Below the pieces are notes generated by a model. That model was not told where the DNA came from and searched no databases. It saw nothing but the letters and a program-made list of their open reading frames with translations. From Parietaria judaica (taxonomy: Eukaryota > Streptophyta > Magnoliopsida > Rosales > Urticaceae): DNA of 64,000 bases. Below, in pieces: positions 12,091 to 21,941 of the stretch. A program made the translations under genes and the position numbers. Location of the stretch: assembly GCA_954871525.1 (NCBI GenBank), contig OX940870.1, positions 8,339,501 to 8,403,500 of the forward strand. Reading direction: 5' to 3'. How positions within the stretch are numbered: the first letter of the stretch is position 1; each line of letters begins with the position of its first letter.

Positions 12091-13711
12091 CAATTAGCCG
12101 CGTCTGCTCCGCCTCCACCATCGACGATCAGGAGGAAGCGACGCAGGAAAAAGGGAAAAGGAGGACCCCCGGGCATCCCCAAGATCCTCAATGCGGAAGA
12201 CGTGGACTACCAAACTGCCGAAGAAAGACTAGGAGGCCCGCAGCTCGAAGAGGTAGAGCAGGTCTGCATCGATGATTCCGATCCAACCCGAACCGTCGGT
12301 ATAGGCGCAGGACTCGAGCCAGAGATCAAAGCTCAGCTGGTCGAATTCCTGAAGAAGAACCGGAGAAGCTTCGCATGGTCTCACGAAGACATGCCCGGGA
12401 TCGATCCGACGATGGTCACCCACCGGCTCAACACGGACCCCGGGCACAAGCCCGTCATACAGAAGCGAAGAAAGATGGCCTCCGACCGGAACAAGATCAT
12501 CAACGACGAAGTAGACAAGCTGCTCGCTATGGGGACCATCAGGGAGGTAAAATATCCCCAGTGGTTAGCCAACACCGTCGTGGTTAAAAAGAAGAATGGC
12601 AAGTGGAGGGTATGCGTCGACTTCACGGATCTCAACAAAGCGTGCCCGAAGGACAGTTTCCCGATGCCGAACATCGATCGCCTTGTCGAAGCCACTTACG
12701 GGTACGAGCTCCTAAGCTTCATGGATGCTTACTCAGGCTACCACCAGATCCGAATGCATCCAGACGACGAGGAGAAAACAGCCTTTGTCAGCGAAAGAGG
12801 AACCTACTGCTATAAGGTTATGCCCTTCGGTCTGAAAAATGCCGGGGCGACCTACCAGAGGCTAATGACGAAGATGTTCCACGAACAGATCGGGAAGAGC
12901 ATGGAGGTATACATCGACGACATGGTCGTCAAATATCTAAAAGCGGCAATGCACGTGGAGCACTTGGAGGAATGCTTCGGCGTCCTCAACAAACACCAGA
13001 TGAAGCTGAACCCCACTAAGTGCACCTTCGGCGTCTCATCCGGGAAATTCTTAGGTCAGATGGTCACCCGACGAGGAATCGAAGCAAACCCCGAACAGGT
13101 CGAAGCCATTCAGAGCATGCCATCGCCAAGAAACCGGCGAGAGGTTCAGAAGCTGACGGGAAGGATCAACGCGCTAAGGCGGTTCATTTCACGACAAGCA
13201 GACCGAACTCTTCTATTCTACGAGCTGTTGAGGAAAAACAAGAAGTTCGAATGGACCGACAAGTGCGAAGAGGCTTTCCAAGCGCTGAAGGTTTATTTGT
13301 CGTCACCACCAGTTATGACAAAGCCAGAGCCCGAAGAGCCGCTCTACCTATACATCGCCGTGTCTGATCAAGCAATAAGCCAGGTGCTAGTTTGAGAGGA
13401 GAAAGGGGAGCAAAAGCCAGTCTCGTATATCAGCAGAAAGCTCCTCGACGCCGAAACGAGGTATCCCACCATCGAGAAGCTAGCATTAGCCGTATACGAC
13501 GCATCGGAGAGACTACGTTTCAATTTCCAAGCCCATACGATCATCGTCATGACAGACAGGCCGATTCGCTCCATCATTCAAAGCCCGAACCAATCCGGCA
13601 GAATCACGAAGTGGAACATAAAGCTAGGAGCGTACGACATCGAATACCAGCTGCGGACGAGTCTGAAGTCGCAAGTATTAGCCGATTTCCTCATCGAGCT
13701 ACCCAAGGAGC
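12091..13711 (+). pseudogene. pol: reverse transcriptase and first RNase H of Tat element
   Basis: The same frame as gag-protease continues after TAG 12088-12090. RT motifs are in order: WRVCVDFTDLN, then MDAYSGYHQI, MPFGLKNAGATYQ and the catalytic YIDD at 12910-12921. The first, Ty3-type RNase H follows (FEWTDKCEEAFQALK, then the Asp near VSDQ, Glu in YPTIEKLALA, Asp in MTDRP). A TGA at 13393-13395 interrupts RNase H in frame, at a place where relatives commonly have Arg; CGA to TGA would explain it. The enzymes copy the element's RNA into DNA. With two stops this product could be made only by readthrough or supplied by another copy. Confidence 0.9.
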
Positions 13712-13734
13712 CCGTGGAGCTGAGCGATGAAGCC

Positions 13735-14118
13735 GGTACTTGGAAACTCTGCGTCGACGGGTCGGCGACTTCGATGGGATCAGGAATCGGGATCCGGCTC
13801 ATCTCCCCGATGGGAGAAGTGATCGAGAAAGCGTGCCGCCTCGCCTATCGCTCTACCAACAACGAAGCGGAATATGAGGCGCTCATCGTCGGGATGCAAT
13901 CAGCCACGGCCATCGGAGTAAAGAGTTTGAACGCCTTTTCGGATTCTCAGCTAGTCGTAAAGCAAGTCAGCGGAGAGTACGAAACGAACGACGAAAGAAT
14001 GGAGGCCTACGCTGGGATTGTCAGGTCTCTCGAGAAGAAGTTCGATTTCTTTACTTTAACACAAGTGTCCAGAGGAGACAACAACCACGCGGACGCCTTG
14101 GCGAGCCTGGGGTCGACC
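13735..14118 (+). CDS. second (archaeal-type) RNase H domain of Tat pol
   Basis: A second complete RNase H fold follows the first, in frame: LCVDGSA, NNEAEYEAL, FSDSQLVVKQ and NNHADALAS supply the D-E-D-D active site. A duplicated RNase H is the defining trait of the Tat lineage. A long acidic linker (about 14190-14360) rich in Glu/Asp separates it from integrase. Confidence 0.92.
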
Positions 14119-14379
14119 ACCCAGGTAGGAGAGCTCCGATCGATTACGGTAGAAACGCTTCAGACGCCTAGCATCAAGAGAAGCGAAGGGCCCGATAAGA
14201 AGAAGCTAAAAGTAAGCGAAGAAGGACAAACCAACGAGGAGGACAGCACTCGTGACAGCGACGATGTCCAGAAGGAAAACAACGAAGAAACTCAGCTCAT
14301 AGAAGAAGAAGAGAGCGAGGACGAAGAACCAGGAATAGTAGAAGAGACCGAAGACGAAGATTGGCGGACCCCCATCCGA

Positions 14380-15603
14380 GCATACCTGGTCGAAGGAAAG
14401 TTACCCGAAGATCGACAAGAGGCGCGGAAAATAAAGACTAAGAGCTCTCGATACACAATCATAGACCGACGACTTTACTTCAAAAGCCTCGTAGGCCCCT
14501 ACCTACGCTGTCTAGGCAAAGAAGAGGCGAACTACGTCATGGAAGAAATCCACAGCGGAGAGTGCGGTAACCACTCAGGCGGACGCAACCTATTGAGGAA
14601 AGCCAAGCTACAAGGTTTCTTCTGGGAAACAATGCGAGCGGATTGCACCAACCACGCCAGGAAGTGCGAGAAATGCCAGCGACACGCCCCAGCAATCAAC
14701 TGCCCGGCCGAAGAGCTATCGGTAGTATCGGTGCCCTACCCCTTCATGAAGTGGTCCATGGACATCGTCGGTCCTATGCCAATCGGAGCAAGACAGAAGA
14801 GGTTCATGCTGGTGGTCACGAACTTCTTCACCAAATGGACCGAAGCCGAAGCCTACGCCAATATCAAGGATTCTGATGTCGAGAGTTACGTTTGGAAGAA
14901 CGTAATCACTCGCTTCGGACTCCCCAGGGAGATAATCGCAGACAACGGGTCACAATTCATCTCGAAGAAGTTCAGAGTTTTCTGCGCACGATGGAAGATA
15001 AAGCTAAACACTTCGACGCCAAGATATCCTCAGGGGAACGGAAACGCCGAAGCAATCAATCGAACGATCACCGACAACCTCAAGAAGCGGCTCGACAAGA
15101 AGAAAGGGCTATGGGCAGATGAACTCCCTGGAGTACTTTGGGCTTATCGGACAACGCCACACTCAGCCACCGGAGAAACTCCTTTTGCTCTAGCATTTGG
15201 GGTGGAAGCGGTGATCCCGGCGGAAGTAGGAGTCCCCAGTTTCCGGCGATCCTGGGCACCAAACCACGAAGAAGACAATAACCAGGACCTGCTTCACCAG
15301 CTCGACCATATAGACGAAAGACGGGAGCGAGCCAGAGTTCATATAGCAAACTACCAGAACACCATCGCACGCTTCTACAACAAAAAGGTGCGACCGAGAA
15401 GGTTCCGAGTCGGAGAACTAGTCCTCAGACGGGTGTTCCAGAACACAGCCGAGCTTAACGCGGGAAAGCTAGGTGAAAGCTGGGAAGGCCCTTATACAGT
15501 GACCCACATCGTCAAGCCAGGGGTATACGAACTCAAGAACACCGATGGAGTCAAGGTCATAAGAAGGTGGAATGTCAAGCACTTGAAGAAATTCTACCAG
15601 TAA
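14380..15603 (+). CDS. integrase of Tat element
   Basis: The zinc-binding HHCC region is seen near 14560-14690 (H...H then CTNHARKCEKC). The catalytic core has Asp at 14761 (MDIVGP), Asp at 14941 (IADNGSQF) and Glu at 15049 (PQGNGNAE), an exact D-x35-E spacing. The C-terminal portion has the GPYTV...VYELKN...WNVKHLKKFY signature of Ty3/gypsy integrases. It ends at TAA 15601-15603. No lesion is seen within integrase. It joins the element cDNA to host DNA, giving the 5-bp duplication seen at the ends. Confidence 0.93.
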   Translation, partial: AYLVEGKLPEDRQEARKIKTKSSRYTIIDRRLYFKSLVGPYLRCLGKEEANYVMEEIHSGECGNHSGGRNLLRKAKLQGFFWETMRADCTNHARKCEKCQRHAPAINCPAEELSVVSVPYPFMKWSMDIVGPMPIGARQKRFMLVVTNFFTKWTEAEAYANIKDSDVESYVWKNVITRFGLPREIIADNGSQFISKKFRVFCARWKIKLNTSTPRYPQGNGNAEAINRTITDNLKKRLDKKKGLWADELPGVLWAYRTTPHSATGETPFALAFGVEAVIPAEVGVPSFRRSWAPNHEEDNNQDLLHQLDHIDERRERARVHIANYQNTIARFYNKKVRPRRFRVGELVLRRVFQNTAELNAGKLGESWEGPYTVTHIVKPGVYELKNTDGVKVIRRWNVKHLKKFYQ

Positions 15604-15880
15604 AGAACGTCATCGGCGCCTTACGATTTTGGTTTTTATTTAAGATTTCTTTTCTATTTTTCTTAAGTCTTTCTATTTTATTTTAAGTTTATTTAACAGG
15701 GGACTCCCGACCCTACTTGTTCGGGATCCGCACGATTGGCTCCGGCTTTATTCAATACAACATGGAGTACTCTTCCCTCGCGAGCCGCACCCATTGGGGG
15801 ACTCGAAGGGTTTAACGAGGCTCGTCTCTTAAGACAATATTCTATCGCTAATTCAAATAAATACGTATCACAAAAAGAGA
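15604..15880 (+). other. sense 3' untranslated region of Tat element
   Basis: T-rich sequence follows the integrase stop, then a GC-richer block containing GGGGGACTCGAAGGGTTT. No coding similarity is recognised. Confidence 0.6.
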
Positions 15881-16840
15881 TCAGTGCCAAGCACTTCATC
15901 GCGACAGAGCCCGGTGCATACCGACAAGCTCATCGCCGACAAACCAGTGCCAAGCACTTCATCGCGACAGAGCTCGGTGCATACCGACAAGCTCATCGCC
16001 GACAAATCAGTGCCAAGCACTTCATCGCGACAGAGCCCGGTGCATACCGACAAGCTCATCGCCAGCAAATCAGTGCCAAGCACTTCATCGCGACAGAGCC
16101 CGGTGCATACCGACAAGCTCATCGCCGATAAATCAAAGAAAATACAAAGCCGCTCCGGCACAAATTCCGATCGATACATCGCGACAGAGCCCGGTGCATA
16201 CCGACAAGCTCCTCGCCGACAAATCAGTGCTAAGCACTTCATCGCGACAGAGCTCGATGCGTACCGACAAGCTCATCGCCGACAAATCAGTGCCAAGCAC
16301 TTCATCGCGACAGAGCCCGGTGCATACCGACAAGCTCATCGCCAGCAAATCAGTGCCAAGCACTTCATCGCGACAGAGCCCGGTGCATACCGACAAGCTC
16401 ATCGCCGATAAATCAAAGAAAATACAAAGCCGCTCCGGCGCAAATTCCGATCGATACATCGCGACAGAGCCCGGTGCATACCGACAAGCTCATCGCCGAC
16501 AAATCAGTGCTAAGCACTTCATTGCGACAGAGCTCGGTGCATACCGACAAGCTCATCGCCGACAAATCAGTGCCAAGCACTTCATCGCGACAGAGCCCGG
16601 TGCATACCGACAAGCTCATCGCCAGCAAATCAGTGCCAAGCACTTCATCGCGACAGAGCCCGGTGCATACCGACAAGCTCATCGCCGATAAATCAAAGAA
16701 AATACAAAGCCGCTCCGGCGCAAATTCCGATCGATACATCGCGACAGAGCCCGGTGCATACCGACAAGCTCATCGCCGACAAATCAGTGCCAAGCACTTC
16801 GTCGCGACAGAGCCCGGTGCACACCGACAAGCTCATCGCC
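15881..16840 (+). repeat. 63-bp tandem array with 280-bp higher-order unit
   Basis: Units of 63 bp begin TCAGTGCCAAGCACTTCATC at 15881, 15944, 16007 and 16070. After every fourth unit a variant segment starting AATCAAAGAAAATACAAAGC intervenes at 16131, 16411 and 16691, giving an exact 280-bp higher-order period. Units are nearly identical. Because 63 is divisible by three and stops are absent, several frames on both strands stay open; these are translation artefacts unless shown otherwise. The array lies between the 3' ends of pol and the antisense gene and ends in a 19-base A run (16841-16859). Tandem repeats in this part of Tat elements are known and can seed satellites. Confidence 0.95.
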
Positions 16841-16860
16841 AAAAAAAAAAAAAAAAAAAG

Positions 16861-16941
16861 CGGAGTACACATACTCCCATACTTCATCGATAGCATACGA
16901 GCGGAGTACACATACTCCCATACTTCATCGATAGCATACGA
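16861..16941 (+). repeat. 41-bp tandem duplication
   Basis: A 41-bp unit beginning CGGAGTACACATACTCCCAT occurs twice in a row (16861-16901 and 16902-16941) just after the poly-A run. It overlaps the predicted 3' end of the antisense gene. Confidence 0.9.
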
Positions 16942-16952
16942 AAGTCATAGAT

Positions 16953-16958
16953 TTTATT
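16953..16958 (-). terminator. polyadenylation signal of antisense gene
   Basis: AATAAA on the minus strand lies 63 bp past the stop codon of the antisense gene (stop at 17021-17023), a normal distance for a plant 3' UTR. Confidence 0.55.
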
Positions 16959-17020
16959 GATAAAACTTCGTTACAAATACAATACTTTATACAAATCTAT
17001 CCAGATACATCAGGGGAAGG

Positions 17021-20000
17021 TCAATCCTCCCGAACAACCCTATCGGCAATTTGTTCTATGACGAACTCCCCATTCTCGGAGAGGACGTCCCGAAGAAGAT
17101 CTTCTACGGCGGCATAATTTACAGGCCTCAGCATCATAAATTCGATCACGTAGGCCGAAGAAGGACTAAAGGGAGTCTCGTCGTCCGTGACTCCGGAAAG
17201 AGAGGCAGCCGCACGCCTTATCATATCTTGGACAAACTCCTCGAGTATGGCGGGATGTTCTTCGTCAATCGCAAGGAAAGAAGCTAGCACATCCTCGTAG
17301 TAAAACAGCGGTTCCGAGGTATAGAAAAATTCGTCACCCTGAGGAAAGAAGTTTAGCCAGGAAGTAATGACAGGAACACAAGAGAAGCAACAAGCACAGA
17401 AACAATTTAAAGATAAAGAAAGTTCTTTTCATTAATAAAATCCGTCGAAGGAGTTACAAAGAAAGGATAGTGTAAATAAATGTACATAGGAAAGCTATAA
17501 GAAAAGGCCTAAGAACCTTCCTCCCCCATACCGCTTCGTTGGTAACCGCTTCGACGGTAGAGGCGACCGCTTCGGTGGCAACCGCTCCGTTGGTGGAAGT
17601 GACGACCCCGTCGTTGGTACCATACTCATCAAGGCCATTGAAGGCCGAAGAGGCATCCCCACCTACGAAGCGGGTCGCCCAATCGATACCAGCAGAAGAA
17701 GGAGCACCAGGGGTAAGCGGAGGAGAATCGGGATCGATGAGAGATCTGTCATCCAGCTCGCGGGCTTTAGCCTCGTTCTCCTCAAACAAAGTCTTATACT
17801 TCGGAAGACGAGGCAGAAGACTCCCAATGGTCGCCGTAGGAGGAACTTTCTCAAGAAGGCGAGCGTTGGCCCCATACGCGGCGGAGCGGCGATGAAAATT
17901 GATAGACTCCTCAAGAGCCCTATACCTCGTCAAGGCGCGCTGCGCTTTGTCTTGAGCCCGGTCGAAGAGGTGTAGGCGCGCTTCGCGCTCAGACTTCGCC
18001 TCTGTCTGCGATACCTCGAGTTCCTTTCCGAGGCGTTTCAGGCACGAGGCCACTCGAGAAGCGAGCCGGCTCTCCTGCTCGACAGGTACGCCCACCGCCT
18101 CGCTGATTTTGGCCAGCCGCCACTTCTTCGCCTCGAGATGCTTCTCATAGCTTTCCACTATCATGGAGTGACGCCTACGCTCCCCATCCAACTCGGCCTT
18201 CAGCGCCGCAACCTCCGCTTCGGCTTTAGCCTGGCACTCGGCGAGCTCTTTTTCCTGAGTTTGGCGAAGCGAAACCTCTTTCGCCAATTTGGCCCTCGCG
18301 ACCTCCAGTTCATTGGAAGCGCGCTCGGCTGCTTCCCGATATTTTCGCTCCCCAAGGACGGAAACCCCGAGGTGCGATTCGGTGTCGGCAAGCTTAGCTC
18401 GGAGGTCGCTCATCTACTGAGCACTCTCGCCCCTGCTCATGTTCTCTTTGAGAATAACGGTGTTGAAGCGGGCGAGGGCCTGGAAAAGCGTAGCGGCAGC
18501 CCGGCCATAACCCCTGACATCGCTCAGAGACAAGCCGTTAGTCCGAGAAGGTTCGGGCCAGAACAGGTCCCGAAGGACCCGAAGCGAGTATGCTTTCCAC
18601 TCTTCCGGCGGAGACTCCGAAGTAGGAACTGCCAGAAATCGCTCCCAAGGAGGAAGAGAAAAACCTCCTGGTCCGGAGTTGGGAAGAAACTTCGGCAGCG
18701 GAGAAAGAGAAATCCCGACATCGTCGGACGAAGAGGCGTTAACCCCAGAAGCACCGGCATCGTCGTTCGGCTCCGAAGAGCCCTCCAGACGAGGCACTTC
18801 GGGAAGAGTAGAAACATCGGGAGGAATGACGTCCGCAAGAAGGCCATCCTCTCCCTCGGGGTGGCCCTCGATCAAAACCTCTTCAAAAGGTAGAGGAGCC
18901 CCCTCCGAAGCACCGGGCCGTCCGACGGGCTCCAAGACGAGGAGCGCGTCGGCAGCATCAAGTGCCTCTTCGGGTAACAAACCCTCATCGTCACCCGTAG
19001 GAACGGCGACTGAAAGTCTTTCCGCGGCAGGTGCGGGAGGTGCTAAGGAAGAAACCTCCAAGCAAGGAGGCGCGTCGGCGCGAGCCGGAGTCTGAAATTA
19101 CGAAGAAAATATACATATACATACCCATTAGACACACGAAATTTGGGAACATTGCGAAAAGTGCAGAGGGAAAACTAGATGTTACCTCGGAGGCCGAGAG
19201 GTCCAGCGACGACACCAAATCGATGAAGTCATCATCAAAGCGGAAACGCTCCCGAGAAGCGGGAGAAGGACGGGGGGTCCCACGAGCCCCATCGACGGTT
19301 CCGCCGGCCTCGGTCGGAGGAGTCGAAGCAAGAACGGTCGACGCGGTCGCCCCGGCGAGAACGGTCCCCTCGCGAGAAGCGACGGTGACAGTCTCCGAAG
19401 CCGGAGGAGTCGCATCGATCTCCTTAGATGACTCGGAAGTCTTGTTCTTCTTCGGAGGAGGAGCGTCGCGCACGTCTTCGGCAATTTTCCTCTTCAAGAC
19501 GACTTTCTCGCGAGGAGGTGCCCGCGAAGAAGTATGAGTCTCGTGTTCGCGACGACTCTCCGAGGGACGAGGCGCGTCCCGAGAGCGAGTCGTCCCCGAG
19601 GAAGTCGATACCCCCGAAGAGCGAGAAGCACCAGCGTCGTGCTTATGTTTTGTTCGCTTCTCCGAACTGCTCTTCGGAGGAAGAGTTTTATCGCTTGAAA
19701 CAAACCGGTCAGCACCAGTCCGAGGGCCGATGCCCAAGAAGCCAGTTTTCGATAGATCCCGACGAGAGTCGGAGGATCCACCTCCTTGTCCTGGATCTTG
19801 GCCTTGTCCTGGATCTTGGCCTTGACATTGCCGTGGCTCCGATGACCCACGGGTGGACTTTTGAGTTCTCTTCTTCGGCTTAGGAGATTGCCGAACAGCG
19901 GGGGACGAAGGGTCCACATCTTTGACCTCTTCGAGGCGGAACCCAACCGGCCACAAAGATGCCGGTGGTTTACCCACGATGTGGCAGAGTTGATAGAGTC

Positions 20001-20676
20001 CCGACTCTTGAACGCGGGTCCCGAAGAAGTCCGTCGTCCAATTCCGACGAGGATTTTCCAGCAGAGCCCGAACGACCCCAGCGAAGCGCTCGTCGTCCTC
20101 TTTATTCGCGATGGGCCTGAACCTCGGCACTTCTTTCTCGTCGACCCACTTGGTGGGAAGCGCCTCCCAATGCGGCCCAAGGGTGTGACGATCGAGATGC
20201 GCGAAGAAATACCTATTCTCCCACCCGGACTCGTTGTTCGGCGTGTGGGTGAGGACGTGGACACCCGCGGCGGAGGAGAGGAAGAACCGGCCCAGATTCT
20301 TCGAGTTCTTCGACCATTTGAAAAGCCGCATCAAATCCTCCAAGGTCAGGGCCACTTTCTGCTCAAGAGCGATGGCCATGGTGCAGACGAGAAGGCGAAG
20401 CGAATTAGGGCTGACCTGACTGATCGGCATCTTGTACGCATGGAGGAAGCACACGATGAGATGAGGCAGTGGAAGGTGCAGTTCCACCGACCGGAAGAAG
20501 TGTTCGTAAAGAGTGATGTACCCTTCCGGGGGCTCGTCGCCAAGCTCGCCCGACTGAGGGAGACGCAGGTAACAGGGACTGGAGTCCACGTAGTGTTTCT
20601 TCAAATCCTCGAGATGCCTCTCGGTCATTATAGACTTCGGCGATCGAGTCTTGAAAATCTTTCCCGGATTCGACAT
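17021..20676 (-). CDS. antisense additional ORF of Tat element, three exons
   Basis: Read on the minus strand, exon 1 is 19186-20676, exon 2 17532-19091 and exon 3 17021-17338. Introns of 94 bp (GTAACA...TTTCAG) and 193 bp (GTATGG...CCTCAG) are both phase 0 and join frames that otherwise would not match; the product is about 1,122 codons. The N-terminal part (residues about 15-240; RHLEDLKKHYVD, YEHFFRSVELHLPLPH) resembles the plant 'putative gypsy type transposon' domain (Transposase_28 type). A Pro/Ser/Lys-rich, low-complexity middle with GQDPGQ repeats follows, then a long coiled coil (about residues 723-900) and an acidic C-terminus. An in-frame TAG (18414-18416) lies just before the coiled coil. 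A TATA box upstream and AATAAA downstream suggest independent transcription. Antisense extra ORFs are known in Tat/Retand/Grande elements; their function is unknown. An alternative donor (AAG/GTTCTT) for intron 2 is also in phase. Confidence 0.72.
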
Positions 20677-20818
20677 TTTCTTGACCAGAAAAGAAGAGGG
20701 TGAACGGAAAGAAAGTTTGAAGATTTTCTTGAGAAGAAGAGAGTCGAGAAAGAAAATTGCAGAGAGAATTTAGAGAAAAAGTCTGAAACAAAGTGTTTGA
20801 GTCAAAGGCGAGGTTCAA

Positions 20819-20825
20819 ATTTATA
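20819..20825 (-). promoter_or_regulatory. probable TATA box of antisense gene
   Basis: TATAAAT on the minus strand (context CCTCTATAAATTTG) lies about 145 bp upstream of the predicted ATG at 20676, leaving a leader of about 110 nt. It is internal to the element and separate from the LTR promoter. Confidence 0.5.
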
Positions 20826-21229
20826 GAGGAAATCTTGCGAATTTGAAGAGGCACATTTGGATCCAATGGCCCAGGATCGAAGCGGGAGAAATCATCCAAC
20901 GGTGAAGATCAAAAGAGTCGTTGCAAAGCCCGAAGGCACTCGAGTGCGAGAAAACCCCGCATTTAATGCGAAATGATTGATGACGATTTCCAAGATCTGA
21001 CAGCCTGGAGAATCGCGCCCAGTCAGCACTACGTGGGAACTCGAGGCCATCAGTGAGCATGCAAGAAGTGGAAGAGTCTTCGAAGGACACAACCCTCATC
21101 GAGGAAAAAAAAACCTCTTCGAGGATTGTCCTCTTCGAAGGCATAACTTCATCGGGAAAAAACCTCATCGGATATAAACCTTTTCGGGGAGTAATTTTGG
21201 TTTATTTTATCAACTGTTTCACACTCGAT

Positions 21230-21245
21230 AAAATAGGGGACTAAC
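21230..21245 (+). other. polypurine tract of Tat element
   Basis: AAAATAGGGGACTAAC directly precedes the 3' LTR. The AAATAGGGGA core is the purine-rich primer expected for plus-strand synthesis. Confidence 0.75.
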
Positions 21246-21936
21246 TGTTAAGGTCAGATTTGGTCAAATCTCTTCTTAACACCACCCTTTGTTGTTTGTG
21301 GAATAAACGACATAAAGCGAGAGGAGGATTGCTTGAAGAACCCAAGCCCATGAAAGAATAAAGAAATTAAGGCCCAGCAAGCGAAGCCCACGAGAAGTCA
21401 GCATCCGATAAAGCCGGCCCAACACCTCGTCGCGAAAAGGGAAGTTCATCGAGGAAAAGCTCTTCGGGAAAGCATAATCGCGTTAAAAGAGGAACTCATT
21501 CGAGATCGCGAGAAAGAAGGGAAGATTGGCTTATTCGGTTAAAGATTTCGTGGGATATCCAGCGCAAAATAAGGAAGGTCAACTACGATCATAGCGATTC
21601 AGAAGGGAACCCTAGCAAGATTTGAGGAATATTCTAGAAGACCTTCAAACCTATAAATACGAATGTAAACCTAGCATAAATATATTCCAGTATTCAGTAT
21701 CCATTATTATCGTGAGTTTGAGAGAATAAATCCTTGAGTCTTCGAGTTTGCTTATTCATAGCATTCTCGATCTCCCAAGGGTTAGAGTGTGTAATCTTCG
21801 ATTGTCCAAGCTATCAAACGGAAGAAACCGGGTCCTCTCGGAATCATAATAAATCAGAGATATTCGTATTGTCCATAATTATTTACTTATTTCGATTATC
21901 TTTGTGACTGCACGGCGGTAAAAATCGCCCTCTACA
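21246..21936 (+). repeat. 3' LTR of Tat element
   Basis: A 691-bp copy of the 5' LTR, differing at 21474 (A for C), 21519 (G for T) and 21893 (C for T). AATAT follows immediately, matching the 5' flank. Confidence 0.97.
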
Positions 21937-21941
21937 AATAT

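Larger units (their letters stand above)
8890..21936 (+). mobile_element. Ty3/gypsy Tat-lineage LTR retrotransposon, full length
   Basis: This 13,047-bp element has 691-bp LTRs (TGTTAAGG...CTCTACA), a 5-bp target duplication AATAT (8885-8889 and 21937-21941), a primer-binding site after the 5' LTR and a purine-rich tract before the 3' LTR. The order gag, protease, RT, RNase H, second RNase H, integrase, then extra sequence with an antisense gene, identifies the Tat group (Tat/Retand/Ogre relatives). The LTRs differ at three positions (9118/21474, 9163/21519, 9537/21893), so insertion was recent. The coding region carries a frameshift and two in-frame stops, and the antisense gene a third stop, so this copy is probably not autonomous. 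It is much more GC-rich than its surroundings. Confidence 0.95.

Noticed and set aside
10889..12093. Long minus-strand frames within gag-protease
   Set aside because: They are GC-rich shadows; the plus strand carries the conserved gag and protease motifs. The true antisense gene is further downstream.
15881..16840. Regular repeats that might suggest a CRISPR array
   Set aside because: The units are contiguous tandem copies without unique spacers, inside a plant retrotransposon.
15736..16960. Multiple overlapping open frames of 100-175 residues on both strands
   Set aside because: They come from the 63-bp tandem array, whose unit length is divisible by three and lacks stops. Their repeated 21-residue composition has no family features.
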